The notes under the pieces were generated by a model. That model saw only the letters and a list, made by a program, of their open reading frames with translations, was not told the origin of the DNA and searched no databases. A stretch of 64,000 nt of DNA from Pseudobutyrivibrio ruminis (lineage in GTDB: Bacteria > Bacillota > Clostridia > Lachnospirales > Lachnospiraceae). The stretch is from assembly GCA_015057305.1 (NCBI GenBank), contig SVES01000007.1:32991-96990 (forward strand). The letters are read 5' to 3'. This document shows, in pieces, positions 55,908-64,000 of this stretch (within the stretch, counting starts at the first letter, position 1; each line of letters opens with the position of its first letter). The position numbers were made by a program, and so were the translations under genes.

Positions 55908-56219
55908 ATGGAAGCAAATAATTCAATAGTATTAGTAGTATGGGTGGTTGTACTTTTCGCATTCATGTACTTTTTCATGATTCGCCCACAGCAAAAGGAA
56001 CAAAAAGAGAAGTCAGCTATGATGGCTACACTTGCAATTGGTGATACAATTCTTACCACATCAGGATTTTACGGTGTAATCATTGCTATTCAGGATGACA
56101 CAGTAATCGTTGAGTTTGGTAGTGACAAGCATTGTCGTATACCTATGACAAAGGCCTCTATCGCACAGGTTGAAAAGCCTGAGGATGCAGTAAAGGCTAC
56201 AGAAGAAAAAGCAAAATAA
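55908..56219 (+). CDS. yajC: Preprotein translocase subunit YajC
   Basis: The 103-residue protein has one N-terminal helix (SIVLVVWVVVLFAFMYFFMIRPQQKEQKEK) and the conserved MLATLAIGDTILTTSGFYGVI-type domain. It associates with SecDF-YidC at the membrane. It has AGGAGG upstream and its own promoter, and ends at a strong terminator. Confidence 0.95.
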   Translation: MEANNSIVLVVWVVVLFAFMYFFMIRPQQKEQKEKSAMMATLAIGDTILTTSGFYGVIIAIQDDTVIVEFGSDKHCRIPMTKASIAQVEKPEDAVKATEEKAK

Positions 56220-56233
56220 ATAATGAACTATCG

Positions 56234-56260
56234 GGACTGGCTAATGCCAGTCCTTTTTTT
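56234..56260 (+). terminator. Terminator of yajC
   Basis: GGACTGGC-TAAT-GCCAGTCC followed by seven T. Confidence 0.92.
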
Positions 56261-56345
56261 GCCTGAATTCTTTTGTTATTGTAGTAATCTATATGCCAGC
56301 CTTGATCGGAATGAAAAATAAGTCCTTTAACCGAAGGAAATTTTA
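56257..56345 (-). mobile_element. IS3-family transposase relic with internal deletion
   Basis: On the minus strand the frame reads SVKGLIFHSDQGWH directly followed by IDYYNNKRIQAKKG. The first matches the integrase-core catalytic Asp region (FHSDQGxxY) of IS3/IS150-type transposases and the second the C-terminal DYYNNxRIxxKLKGLSP box. The intervening segment with the catalytic Glu is missing. No terminal repeats or start codon are visible, so it is a dead fragment. Confidence 0.7.
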
Positions 56346-56350
56346 TTTTG

Positions 56351-57208
56351 TCAACTACTTCTTTTATTTCGCAAGAACTCTGATCCCTTATCAAGCAGAG
56401 CTTTGGTAGAAGCCACAGGGTGGGTGAATTTTGCAATGTGTCTAAACTGGCCACGCTGAGTCTCGGTTGCATTGAGTATCCATTGCTTAACTGCTTCGGT
56501 AGAAATCTGTTCTTTTATTTCTGCAATCTTTTCAGCTGTCAGCTCTATTTTTACAAAGGCAGCTTCCTTTCGGACGGCGGCCTTCTCAATTTTGGCGACT
56601 TTGGCTTCAACGCGGTTTGCCTGCCAGGTCTCTATTCGCTCGGCCATCTGGTTGTTGATTTGTTCATTAATTCTCTCAAAATCCTTGGCAAAGGTGGTAA
56701 GTGCTGAAACAGTAAGAGCCATATCCATGCCGAATAAAAACATAAATACTAGGGCGATTAATTCTATTAGATTTTGAGGAATGTAGCTAATGGAATTAAC
56801 TATCGGTGGGATAATAAACTGTGTAACAATGATTCCTGCAATGCCAAAGCAGGCAGTAAAAATTAGGCATACACGACCATTAATATTAAGTGGCATGTCT
56901 GAATAATCCCACCATCTGGCGTGAAACTTTTTTTCTAAAATATAAGAAGTGGAATATTCCAGGAAAAAGGAACCAATAGAGCAACCTAAAAATATTGAAA
57001 AATAGGATGCATTTTGTAATGTATCAAATGGCAAATCAATAAATATTATTTGGGCCAATGTGGCTCCAACTCCGTAGAGGGGTATGCAGGGACCGTACAA
57101 AAAACCACGGTTCTGCCAAGACTTTTCCCGGATAGTACAATAACAGGTCTCATATATCCAACCTAAGAAGCTATATATTATGAATAAAACAAAATATTTG
57201 CTAAGCAT
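56351..57208 (-). CDS. CmpB-type putative ABC transporter permease
   Basis: This 285-residue protein has about four or five membrane helices. It starts MLSKYFVLFIIYSFLGWIYETCYCTIREKSWQNRGFLYGPCIPLYGVGATL, the hallmark of the ABC_trans_CmpB family, followed by GCSIGSFFLEYSTSYILEKKFHARWWDYSDMPLNINGRVC. A charged helical tail (EKAAVRKEAAFVKIELTAEKIAEIKEQ) ends it. I chose ATG 57208 because GGGGGAA precedes it. Despite the name, no ABC partner is near and function is unknown. Confidence 0.82.
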   Translation of the reverse strand: MLSKYFVLFIIYSFLGWIYETCYCTIREKSWQNRGFLYGPCIPLYGVGATLAQIIFIDLPFDTLQNASYFSIFLGCSIGSFFLEYSTSYILEKKFHARWWDYSDMPLNINGRVCLIFTACFGIAGIIVTQFIIPPIVNSISYIPQNLIELIALVFMFLFGMDMALTVSALTTFAKDFERINEQINNQMAERIETWQANRVEAKVAKIEKAAVRKEAAFVKIELTAEKIAEIKEQISTEAVKQWILNATETQRGQFRHIAKFTHPVASTKALLDKGSEFLRNKRSS

Positions 57209-57320
57209 AATTATTCCCCCAAACTTAATAAAAATAGTATAATTAAAAAGCAATAATATTAAAAGAGAAGTAATTACCAAATTTTTGAAAAAATGGCTTA
57301 AATAAAGATATTATTTAGGC

Positions 57321-57349
57321 TTGAAAAGGATAAGTAGCTATGATATACT
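57321..57349 (+). promoter_or_regulatory. Promoter of secG
   Basis: TTGAAA (57321-57326), 17 bases, TATACT (57344-57349), about 53 bases before the secG start. Confidence 0.65.
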
Positions 57350-57401
57350 TCAAATGTTGCGAAACATCCTTCGTAAATAAAAAGCCTATATGGGAGGCAT
57401 T

Positions 57402-57644
57402 ATGGAAACATTAAAATTAGTTCTTATAATATTATTGATTATTATATGTGTGGCACTCACAGTTATTATTCTATTCCAAGAGGGAAAGCAGAACGGTTTA
57501 GGTTCTTTATCGGGTCAGCAGTTTGATTCATATTGGAGCCGCAATAAGGGACGTTCTAGAGAGGGCTTACTTGTAAAGCTTACAAGTGTATGTGTTATTC
57601 TTTTCTTTATCCTTTCTGCTGTACTTAATATTGGAAGCTTTTAA
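57402..57644 (+). CDS. secG: Preprotein translocase subunit SecG
   Basis: The 80-residue protein has two membrane helices (LVLIILLIIICVALTVIILFQ and LTSVCVILFFILSAVLNIG) flanking the loop EGKQNGLGSLSGQ, typical of SecG. ATG 57402 follows GGGAGG; the ORF-track ATG 57390 overlaps that site. It precedes rnr, a common Firmicute order. Confidence 0.95.
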   Translation: METLKLVLIILLIIICVALTVIILFQEGKQNGLGSLSGQQFDSYWSRNKGRSREGLLVKLTSVCVILFFILSAVLNIGSF

Positions 57645-57660
57645 TTTAGATTTTAGATTT

Positions 57661-57687
57661 GCCACCCGATAGGGTGGCTATTTTTTT
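57661..57687 (+). terminator. Terminator/attenuator between secG and rnr
   Basis: GCCACCC-GATA-GGGTGGC followed by TATTTTTTT. The rnr start lies ten bases later with its ribosome site right after the T-run, so partial read-through is likely. Confidence 0.8.
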
Positions 57688-57696
57688 AGGAGGTTT

Positions 57697-59952
57697 ATGA
57701 AAGAATTCGATAGACAAAAGCATTTTTTAATGGATGTTTTTAAGAGCCAAGCATATATTCCAATGAAGAAAAAGGATTTGGAAATATTACTTGATGTTGA
57801 AAAGGATAAAAGAGAAGAGTTCGCTCAGGTTTTAAAGGAACTTGTTGAGGAAGGGCAAGTTGAGATTACCAAGCGTGGTAAGTATCAGATTGCTGAGAAT
57901 CGACCTAAGTTTGTTAAGCTAAAGGACCATCGCTCAAAGAAACCTACTAAGGCTGAGACTTCTATTAGAAAGCAGTCTCTTAACGAGGTGGCAAGGAAAG
58001 CAAATAAGCCAAGCAATAAAGACGTTGAGCCAGATATTATTGGGCGTTTTATTTCCCATAAGGATGGTTACGGCTTTATAGAAGTTGAAGGTTCAGAGGA
58101 AGATTATTTTGTTGGCAGGGATAATACAGGCTTTGCCATGCAGGATGATACAGTTGCAGCCGTGCTTACCTTTGGAGCTCCAGGCAAGCGTCAGGAAGCA
58201 AAGGTCATTAGAATAATTACTCATGGCTTTTCTGATGTTGTAGGAACATATGAGAAGAACCCTAGCTTTGGGTTTGTAGTAGCAGATAGCAACAAATTAG
58301 ATAGAGACATCTTCATCCCTGCCGGCAAGGATATGGGAGCTGTGTCTGGACACAAGGTTGTATGCCACATAGAGGATTACGGTGATGATAGTCACAAGCC
58401 TGAGGGAGTTATTACTGAGATTATTGGTCATAAAAATGATCCAGGCGTAGACATTATGTCTATAGTAAAAAGCTTTGGCATAGATACTGAGTTTTCTGAC
58501 AAGGTTTTAAAGCAGGCTACAAATGTTGCTAAGCCAGTATCTGAAGCAGATATGGCGGGACGTAATGATATACGAGAAAAGGTGGTTATCACGATAGATG
58601 GAGAAGACACTAAGGATATTGATGATGGCGTTTCTCTTGAAATGGATGGAGAAAACTATATCTTAGGTGTGCATATTGCTGATGTTACAAATTATGTACA
58701 GGAATCCTCAGCCTTGGATGTGGAAGCATTAAAACGAGGTACATCGGTATATCTTGCTGACAGAGTTATCCCTATGTTGCCCCATACACTTTCAAATGGT
58801 ATGTGTTCCTTGAATGAAGGAGAAGATAGACTGGCTTTATCTTGCATTATGAAGTTTTCACCTAAGGGTGAGCTTATTGATCATGATATTTGCGAATCTG
58901 TAATTAATAGTAATCACCGCATGACTTATACTGATGTCTATGCCATAATGACTGGTGATGAAGCTACAAGAAATCGCTATGCAGATATTTCTGAGATGGT
59001 TGATAATATGTACAAGCTATCCCAGATTCTCAGGGCAAAGAGAAAAAAGAGAGGGGCAATCGACTTTGATTTTCCTGAGACACATATTTTAATAGACGAA
59101 AATGGAAAGGTGGCAGGTCTTGTTCCATATGAGAGAAATGATGCTCATAAGCTTATAGAGGATTTTATGCTTGCAGCTAATGAGACTGTTGCAGAGCATT
59201 TTTCACTTATGGAATCTCCATTTGTGTATCGTGTTCATGGGGCACCAGATCCAGAAAAAATACAAGGTTTGGCTAGATTTTTGGGAGCATGTGGCTATAG
59301 CTTAAAGGGAAATAAAGATAGTATTCATCCAAAGGAGATTCAAAAGATGCTAGAATCACTTGCAGGCCATGAGGATGAAGCAGTTATTACCAAAATGACA
59401 CTACGTAGCATGCAACAGGCTAAATATGATACTGAATGTAAGGGACACTTTGGACTTGCGGCTGAATACTACTGTCATTTCACTTCTCCAATTAGAAGGT
59501 ATCCTGATTTGCAGATACACCGCATTATTAAGGACCACTTGCGAGGACGTATGAATGAGAGAAAAATTTCTCATTACGAAAGTATTTTGCCTCAGGTGGC
59601 TATGGAGACAAGTAAGCTTGAACGGAGAGCAGAAGAGTGTGAGCGTGAGGTTGATAAGCTGAAAATTGTTCAATACATGCGTCAGTATATTGGACAACAG
59701 TTTGAGGGAAGTATTTCATCCATTACTGGTTGGGGAATGTATGTAGAGCTTGAAAATACAGTAGAAGGACTTGTTCATGTATCCACTCTTTATGATGACC
59801 ATTACGATTTCATTGAAGAGAATCTTACCCTGGTAGGAGAGCGTACAGGCCGTACATTTAAACTGGGTCAACCTGTTACCGTAATCCTGGATTCCGTAGA
59901 TGAAAACGCCCGAACAATCGATTTCGTTTTAGAAGAGTTTCAACGTTTCTAA
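57697..59952 (+). CDS. rnr: Ribonuclease R
   Basis: This 751-residue RNase II-superfamily exonuclease has an N-terminal winged-helix part, cold-shock domains (GRFISHKDGYGFIEVEG), the RNB catalytic centre VITIDGEDTKDIDDGVSLEMDGENYILGVHIADVTNYV, RVHGAPDPEKIQ, YCHFTSPIRRYPDLQIHRI and a C-terminal S1 domain GSISSITGWGMYVELENTVEGLVHVSTL. It degrades structured RNA 3' to 5', partners with SmpB/tmRNA in trans-translation, and is followed by smpB. Confidence 0.97.
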   Translation: MKEFDRQKHFLMDVFKSQAYIPMKKKDLEILLDVEKDKREEFAQVLKELVEEGQVEITKRGKYQIAENRPKFVKLKDHRSKKPTKAETSIRKQSLNEVARKANKPSNKDVEPDIIGRFISHKDGYGFIEVEGSEEDYFVGRDNTGFAMQDDTVAAVLTFGAPGKRQEAKVIRIITHGFSDVVGTYEKNPSFGFVVADSNKLDRDIFIPAGKDMGAVSGHKVVCHIEDYGDDSHKPEGVITEIIGHKNDPGVDIMSIVKSFGIDTEFSDKVLKQATNVAKPVSEADMAGRNDIREKVVITIDGEDTKDIDDGVSLEMDGENYILGVHIADVTNYVQESSALDVEALKRGTSVYLADRVIPMLPHTLSNGMCSLNEGEDRLALSCIMKFSPKGELIDHDICESVINSNHRMTYTDVYAIMTGDEATRNRYADISEMVDNMYKLSQILRAKRKKRGAIDFDFPETHILIDENGKVAGLVPYERNDAHKLIEDFMLAANETVAEHFSLMESPFVYRVHGAPDPEKIQGLARFLGACGYSLKGNKDSIHPKEIQKMLESLAGHEDEAVITKMTLRSMQQAKYDTECKGHFGLAAEYYCHFTSPIRRYPDLQIHRIIKDHLRGRMNERKISHYESILPQVAMETSKLERRAEECEREVDKLKIVQYMRQYIGQQFEGSISSITGWGMYVELENTVEGLVHVSTLYDDHYDFIEENLTLVGERTGRTFKLGQPVTVILDSVDENARTIDFVLEEFQRF

Positions 59953-59980
59953 CGTATATGAGATATTCAAAGAAGTAAAA

Positions 59981-60073
59981 ATAGCTTGTAGTTGACAAGC
60001 TATTATATTTCTTAAGCGGAGCTTTTTATGCGGAGCGTAGAAATCATAATGCTTGTCAGCGTAACAAGCGAGC
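59981..60073 (+). repeat. ~90-bp structured repeat, copy B
   Basis: This copy lies between rnr and smpB. TGACAAGCTATTATATTTCT pairs imperfectly with AGAAATCATAATGCTTGTCA around a CTTAAGCGGAGC-containing loop. Alternative short hairpins GCTTGT-AGTTG-ACAAGC and GCTTGT-CAGCGTA-ACAAGC are possible. It aligns with the reverse complement of 23563-23653. It may act as terminator, processing site or mobile REP-like element. Confidence 0.7.
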
Positions 60074-60097
60074 GAAAGACTAGGAGATTATTTGATT

Positions 60098-60565
60098 ATG
60101 AATAAAGAAGGACGTAAATTAATTGCTAATAATAAAAAAGCTTATCATGAATATTTCATGGAAGAGGAGTACGAGGCAGGCATAGAGTTACACGGAACAG
60201 AAGTAAAGTCTATGCGAATGGGCCAGTGCTCCATTAAAGAAGCTTTCGTGCGTATAGATAATGGCGAGATGTTTATTTATCAGATGCATGTAAATCCTTA
60301 TGAGAAAGGGAATATTTTTAATCGTGATCCACTTCGTCCACGTAAGCTTTTGTTACACAAATCAGAGATTAACCGCCTTTTAAGTAAGATTAAAGAAAGT
60401 GGATATACTATTGTTCCTCTTGAGGTTTATCTTAACAATGGTCTTGTTAAGGTAAAGATTGCCCTTGCAAAAGGTAAAAAGCTTTATGATAAGAGAGCAG
60501 ATATTCAGAAAAAGGATTTAAAAAGAGAAGCGGAAAGAGACTTTAAGGTAAGGAATTTGCGATAA
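60098..60565 (+). CDS. smpB: SsrA-binding protein
   Basis: This 155-residue protein has LIANNKKAYHEYFMEEEYEAGIELHGTEVKSMRMG, VNPYEKGN and the basic tail GKKLYDKRADIQKKDLKREAERD. It delivers tmRNA to stalled ribosomes. ATG 60098 is preferred over TTG 60092 because TAGGAG is better spaced. The tmRNA gene lies one gene downstream. Confidence 0.97.
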   Translation: MNKEGRKLIANNKKAYHEYFMEEEYEAGIELHGTEVKSMRMGQCSIKEAFVRIDNGEMFIYQMHVNPYEKGNIFNRDPLRPRKLLLHKSEINRLLSKIKESGYTIVPLEVYLNNGLVKVKIALAKGKKLYDKRADIQKKDLKREAERDFKVRNLR

Positions 60566-61119
60566 TGAAAATAATACTTGCATCAAACTCGCCACGTAGG
60601 AAAGAACTGTTAGAGCAGGTGGGAATTGAATTTGAGGTAATGTCCTCAGATGTGGATGAGATAACAGATAAGACAGCACCAGCAGATGTTGTTATGGATT
60701 TAAGCCGTATAAAGGCTGAAGCAATTGCAAGAAATAATAAAGGTGTTGTAGTTCTTGCGGCTGATACAGTAGTAGCTTATAACGGACAGATTCTTGGAAA
60801 ACCAAAGGGGGAAGCTGATGCCTTTAAAATGCTAAAGCTTCTTTCAGGAAAAGCACATCAGGTATTTACAGGTGTGACTATTGTGGATGAAGCTGGTGAA
60901 AGTAATTCGTTTTTTGAGTCCACGGATGTTTTAATGTATGAAAACTCTGACGAACTACTCAAAAAATATATTGCTACTGGTGAACCTATGGATAAAGCTG
61001 GAGCTTATGGAATCCAGGGTAAGGGGGCAGTCCTTGTAAAAGAAATAAAGGGGGACTACAATAATGTTGTAGGGTTACCTTTATCAAGGGTTTGCAAAGA
61101 GTTAAATTTTGAACTGTAA
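60565..61119 (+). CDS. maf: Maf-type nucleotide pyrophosphatase
   Basis: This 184-residue protein has ILASNSPRRKELLEQVGIEFEVM, VLAADTVVAYNGQILGKPKGEADAFKMLKLLSGKAHQVFTGV and GAYGIQGKGAVLVKEIKGDYNNVVGLPL, family motifs for hydrolysis of modified or canonical dTTP/UTP. It overlaps the smpB stop by one base. Confidence 0.96.
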   Translation: MKIILASNSPRRKELLEQVGIEFEVMSSDVDEITDKTAPADVVMDLSRIKAEAIARNNKGVVVLAADTVVAYNGQILGKPKGEADAFKMLKLLSGKAHQVFTGVTIVDEAGESNSFFESTDVLMYENSDELLKKYIATGEPMDKAGAYGIQGKGAVLVKEIKGDYNNVVGLPLSRVCKELNFEL

Positions 61120-61124
61120 GTTCA

Positions 61125-61152
61125 TTGATTTTTATTGAGAAACCTTTATAAT
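61125..61152 (+). promoter_or_regulatory. Probable ssrA promoter
   Basis: TTGATT, 16 bases, TATAAT (61147-61152), about 20 bases before the mature tmRNA 5' end. Confidence 0.5.
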
Positions 61153-61171
61153 AATATATGCTTTTGATTAT

Positions 61172-61510
61172 GGGCCTGTCATGGTTTCGACAGGGGTCAT
61201 GCAGCGGAAGAAGCGAGTCCCACGGTAATGGGTTAAATGGCCAAAATTAAAATTAAACGCTGAAGATAATTTAGCATACGCTGCCTAGTTGCGGCAGTCT
61301 GACCTAGGGCACCTACACCTTAGGACCCAGACTTCGACTCTGTAGGAAACGACACTATCAAAGCTTTGAGATGGTGGGCGTATCATGAAGCTACTAAAGC
61401 ATGTATCTTGTTTGTAAGAGCCATGTGGAGGGAATGTTAAATTACAAACTACACTCGTAGAAGGGCCGGGAATTGGCTTTTGGACACGGGTTCGACTCCC
61501 GTCAGGTCCA
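61172..61510 (+). ncRNA. ssrA: Transfer-messenger RNA
   Basis: The 5' end GGGCCTGTCATGGTTTCGACAGG and 3' end GGGTTCGACTCCCGTCAGGTCCA are the conserved tRNA-like halves; GGGCCTG pairs with CAGGTCC as acceptor stem, with one G-U pair. CCA is not encoded. The tag frame reads AAC GCT GAA GAT AAT TTA GCA TAC GCT GCC TAG, giving a peptide ending AEDNLAYAA; the exact resume codon is uncertain. It rescues stalled ribosomes with SmpB, encoded just upstream. Confidence 0.97.
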
Positions 61511-61532
61511 CTATTTATTAAGGGGGGAGATT

Positions 61533-62630
61533 ATGAATAAAAAAGTATTTGCTTTATTTGCTAGTTCTTTGATTCTTTTATCTGCATGTGGTACTAATAA
61601 TACTGCAGCTTCTAATTCAGTTGAGCTTTCAAACAATAATGAGACAACTGAAAAAGCTGAGGATGCTAGTACACAGGCGGATATAGAAATTTCCAATAGT
61701 CTATTTTCTATTACAATTCCAGCAGAGTTTCAGGATATTTATGATTCAGAAGTTACTGATGACAAAATAACTATTTATCATAAGGAATATAAGGAAGCAG
61801 GCTTTGGTGGCATGGCATTTACTATTTGGGCAAGACCTTTTCCTTCAGAGATGGCTGGTGGCCCATATGTAAAGCAAGGAGAGCTTACAGATGCTGATGG
61901 AAATAAGTATGAAGTGATGCTTGGTTTTGCTACTGAGCTTCAGTGGGATATGGAAGAATCAGAAGAAATGCCAGAGGATTTTGCTAAGCTTTCAGGTATA
62001 GGCTATGAGGTTGCTGAAAATATTACTGGTGTTAATGGTGCAACCTATGTCTATGGCGCTGGAACTTCAGGCGAAGACTTATATAGCGATATAGTGGATT
62101 TATACAAAAAAGCAATAGATGAGGGCTGGGATGCTTCTAAATACGAAGAAAATAACATGAGCCCTGAATTTTATAATCTATCTTTGGAGGGGGCAAATAA
62201 TATTGGCTTTGCATATTATGATACTGATAAAGATGGAATAGATGAGCTTTTTGTTGGCACAATCAAGGATGATGAGCTTAATGGTGCAATATATGATATT
62301 TACACTATGGTGGATGGTGTCCCTACACACGTAGTCTCAGGAACGGCACGTGACAGATATTTTGTTTATATGGGTAGCTTCATTGTAAATGAGTATTCAG
62401 GTGGTGCCATGGAAAATGGCAAAGTTGTTTATGCCTTAGAATCAAACTCAACCGATATGGTATATCAGTGGGCTACAAAATATGATGCATATGAAAATGA
62501 AGAAGAACCATGGTTCATTAGTTACACTGAAGATGAATGGGAAAATGTTACTGAGGATGAATATCTTAGTAGAGAAGCCCCAGCTGAAGATTACACTCAG
62601 TTAACTTTTACTTCTTTAGCTGATTTATAA
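61533..62630 (+). CDS. Lipoprotein of unknown function
   Basis: This 365-residue protein has a lipoprotein signal: KKVFALFASSLILLSACGTNN with the lipobox LSAC. A Ser/Asn/Thr-rich linker and an acidic extracellular part follow. The region YYDTDKDGIDELFVGT resembles a calcium-binding DxDxDG loop. ATG 61533 has GGGGGGAG upstream; the ORF-track start 61473 lies within the tmRNA gene. Function not recognised. It ends before a strong terminator. Confidence 0.85.
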   Translation: MNKKVFALFASSLILLSACGTNNTAASNSVELSNNNETTEKAEDASTQADIEISNSLFSITIPAEFQDIYDSEVTDDKITIYHKEYKEAGFGGMAFTIWARPFPSEMAGGPYVKQGELTDADGNKYEVMLGFATELQWDMEESEEMPEDFAKLSGIGYEVAENITGVNGATYVYGAGTSGEDLYSDIVDLYKKAIDEGWDASKYEENNMSPEFYNLSLEGANNIGFAYYDTDKDGIDELFVGTIKDDELNGAIYDIYTMVDGVPTHVVSGTARDRYFVYMGSFIVNEYSGGAMENGKVVYALESNSTDMVYQWATKYDAYENEEEPWFISYTEDEWENVTEDEYLSREAPAEDYTQLTFTSLADL

Positions 62631-62670
62631 ATTTTGAAATATAAATTAATAACTTTCGTTATATTTAACA

Positions 62671-62704
62671 AAAATTCCGTTCTGAATTGAACGGAATTTT
62701 TTTT
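62671..62704 (+). terminator. Terminator of the lipoprotein gene
   Basis: AAAATTCCGTTC-TGAATT-GAACGGAATTTT extending into eight T. It overlaps the ORF-track start of the next gene, supporting the later start at 62747. Confidence 0.9.
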
Positions 62705-62746
62705 AATGATAAAATTTTTTTTAAAAGTAGGGAGACTAATTTCATT

Positions 62747-63883
62747 ATGGGTAAATATAGAAGAAACATGTCTGAAAGTGAGCGCAGAGCATATCGTAAG
62801 CGCAAAAGACTTCTTAGAAAAATCCAAGTATATTCTGAAATAGGAATTATATCTATTGCAATAATTGTAGCTGGGGCGTTAATCCTTTCCCATGGTAAAG
62901 GAAAGGATAATTCTATTACTGTAGCTGCTGAGGAACAGGCTAATACTGAGCAGGAAGCAGAAAGTGAAGATGCTCAGGAGGAAAGCAAGGGCTTAAAAAT
63001 ATCATCTTCAAAATCCCAGGCTGAGGAAACCGAGACAGAAGATGCTTCAGCGGCAGAACAGGAAGCTACTGCAACATACTCTGCAAAAGAGGCTGAAAGT
63101 GTAACAGAAATAAGTGGTGATGTAGTCAGCTCCAATGCCATATTAATTAATAATGATACTAAGGAAATTGTTGCAACAAGAAATGCATATGACAAAATCG
63201 TGCCAGCTTCAATGACTAAGGTAATGACCATACTAGTAGCAGCAAATCATATTACTGAAGAACAACTGGACGAGGTCATACCATTGTCCCATGAAGCAGT
63301 GGATTATTCATATGCTGGTGGTGGCTCTACCTCTGGTTTTGTGGAAGACGAGCAGGTGACTATCAGGGATCTTTTCTATGGGACGATTCTGCCGTCAGGT
63401 GGTGATGCGGCGGCGCAGCTTGCAATATATTTGGCAGGGGATGTAGATAGCTTTGTTGAAATGATGAATGAAGAAGTGTCTGCCCTTGGTTTGACAAATA
63501 CTCATTTTACAAACCCTGTGGGCTTTTATGATGATAATCACTACAGCACACCATATGAAATTTCGATTATTATGATGGCTGCACTGGATAATGAACTTTG
63601 TAAAGAGGTGCTAACCACAAAGGTATACAATTCATCAGCGACAGATGTTAATCCAGAGGGAATTACTATATCTAACTGGTTTCTTAGAAAAATTGAAGAT
63701 AAAGATATCGGTGGCGAAATCGGCGGAGCTAAAACAGGATTTGTCAATGAGTCTGGAAACTGCGCTGTTAGCTCTATGGTATCGACTTCAGGCACAGAAT
63801 ACATATGTTGCACTGCCAATTCAACCTCATCCTGGAGATGTATTTACGACCATGTAGATATTTATAAAGCCTATACCAATTAA
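62747..63883 (+). CDS. D-alanyl-D-alanine carboxypeptidase (PBP5-like serine hydrolase)
   Basis: The 378-residue protein has a basic cytoplasmic tail (RRAYRKRKRLLRK), one membrane helix (GIISIAIIVAGALILS), an acidic linker rich in Glu/Ala/Ser, and a penicillin-binding domain with PASMTKVMT (SxxK), LPSGGDAAAQLA at the SxN position, where Gly replaces Asn, and GGAKTGFVNESG (KTG). It lacks the C-terminal PBP5 domain. It should trim peptidoglycan stem peptides outside the membrane. ATG 62747 is preceded by AGGGAGA. Confidence 0.9.
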   Translation: MGKYRRNMSESERRAYRKRKRLLRKIQVYSEIGIISIAIIVAGALILSHGKGKDNSITVAAEEQANTEQEAESEDAQEESKGLKISSSKSQAEETETEDASAAEQEATATYSAKEAESVTEISGDVVSSNAILINNDTKEIVATRNAYDKIVPASMTKVMTILVAANHITEEQLDEVIPLSHEAVDYSYAGGGSTSGFVEDEQVTIRDLFYGTILPSGGDAAAQLAIYLAGDVDSFVEMMNEEVSALGLTNTHFTNPVGFYDDNHYSTPYEISIIMMAALDNELCKEVLTTKVYNSSATDVNPEGITISNWFLRKIEDKDIGGEIGGAKTGFVNESGNCAVSSMVSTSGTEYICCTANSTSSWRCIYDHVDIYKAYTN

Positions 63884-63894
63884 ATAAATCAGAC

Positions 63895-63926
63895 ATAAAA
63901 AAATCCCTTGTTAATTACAAGGGATT
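63895..63926 (-). terminator. Hairpin with minus-strand T-run
   Basis: AATCCCTTGT-TAATT-ACAAGGGATT preceded by seven A on the plus strand, so it would terminate transcription arriving from the right on the minus strand; it may also help end the carboxypeptidase gene. Confidence 0.6.
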
Positions 63927-63944
63927 CAGAGTGTAGACAAAGAA

Positions 63945-63985
63945 GATGCTGCAAAACTAAGTTTTGCAGCATCATTTCCTTTTTT
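63945..63985 (+). terminator. Strong terminator at the window end
   Basis: GATGCTGCAAAAC-TAA-GTTTTGCAGCATC, a perfect 13-bp stem, followed by ATTTCCTTTTTT. Confidence 0.85.
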
Positions 63986-64000
63986 CTAAGATTATATTTT

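Noticed and set aside
56420-56777. Plus-strand ORFs opposite the CmpB-like gene
   Set aside because: They are antisense shadows of a clear membrane-protein family gene and have no ribosome sites.
61473-61532. N-terminal extension of the lipoprotein ORF
   Set aside because: The extension lies in the tmRNA 3' end; the true start at 61533 has a strong ribosome site and gives a proper lipoprotein signal.

Overview
The window looks like a chromosomal segment of a low-GC Firmicute, most likely a Lachnospiraceae member of the Butyrivibrio/Pseudobutyrivibrio type. This is inferred from AT-rich codon use, strong AGGAGG ribosome binding sites with frequent TTG starts, the ireB-ruvX-DUF1292-rnj and secG-rnr-smpB-maf-ssrA gene orders, and a tmRNA tag ending AEDNLAYAA. 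No 16S rRNA or tRNA gene is present, so the genus is a guess.

Region 1 (1-21333) is a nonribosomal peptide biosynthetic cluster read left to right with very short gaps. It contains the C-terminal end of a GH3-type acyl-adenylating enzyme cut by the window edge, a CapA-like metallophosphatase, a GT2 glycosyltransferase, a heterodimeric ABC exporter, two NRPS proteins (A-T-C and A-T-C-A-T-C), a GT2 fused to a degenerate GH3 domain, two related ATP-grasp ligases, a C-X5-R phosphatase and an Sfp-type phosphopantetheinyl transferase. Together these could build, tailor, dephosphorylate and export a small glycosylated or amidated three-unit product. I do not recognise it as a known pathway. It ends in an internally deleted acyltransferase-3 pseudogene.

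Region 2 (21699-38407) is accessory. It holds a chemoreceptor, a DRE-TIM aldolase, a 67-bp GACA microsatellite followed by a terminator, an amidase leading a group of three zinc-ribbon proteins, an Rpn-type nuclease with a truncated second copy, an XRE regulator, a CgeB-like glycosyltransferase, a second phosphopantetheinyl transferase, ilvN-ilvC, an AP2-domain protein, azlC-azlD and a membrane protein.

Region 3 (38512-64000) is mostly housekeeping: a rhomboid-like protein, glnS, DUF2225, prmA, rsmE, a cysteine desulfurase with thiI, an HPr-like protein lacking the catalytic histidine, mtaB, ireB, ruvX, DUF1292, rnj, trmR, a U32 peptidase, a lactonase, aroC, tgt, yajC, a CmpB-family membrane protein, secG, rnr, smpB, maf, ssrA, a lipoprotein and a D,D-carboxypeptidase. 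Relics and repeats in this part include an IS3-type transposase fragment after yajC. A ~90-bp structured repeat upstream of smpB matches, in opposite orientation, an element downstream of the chemoreceptor gene.
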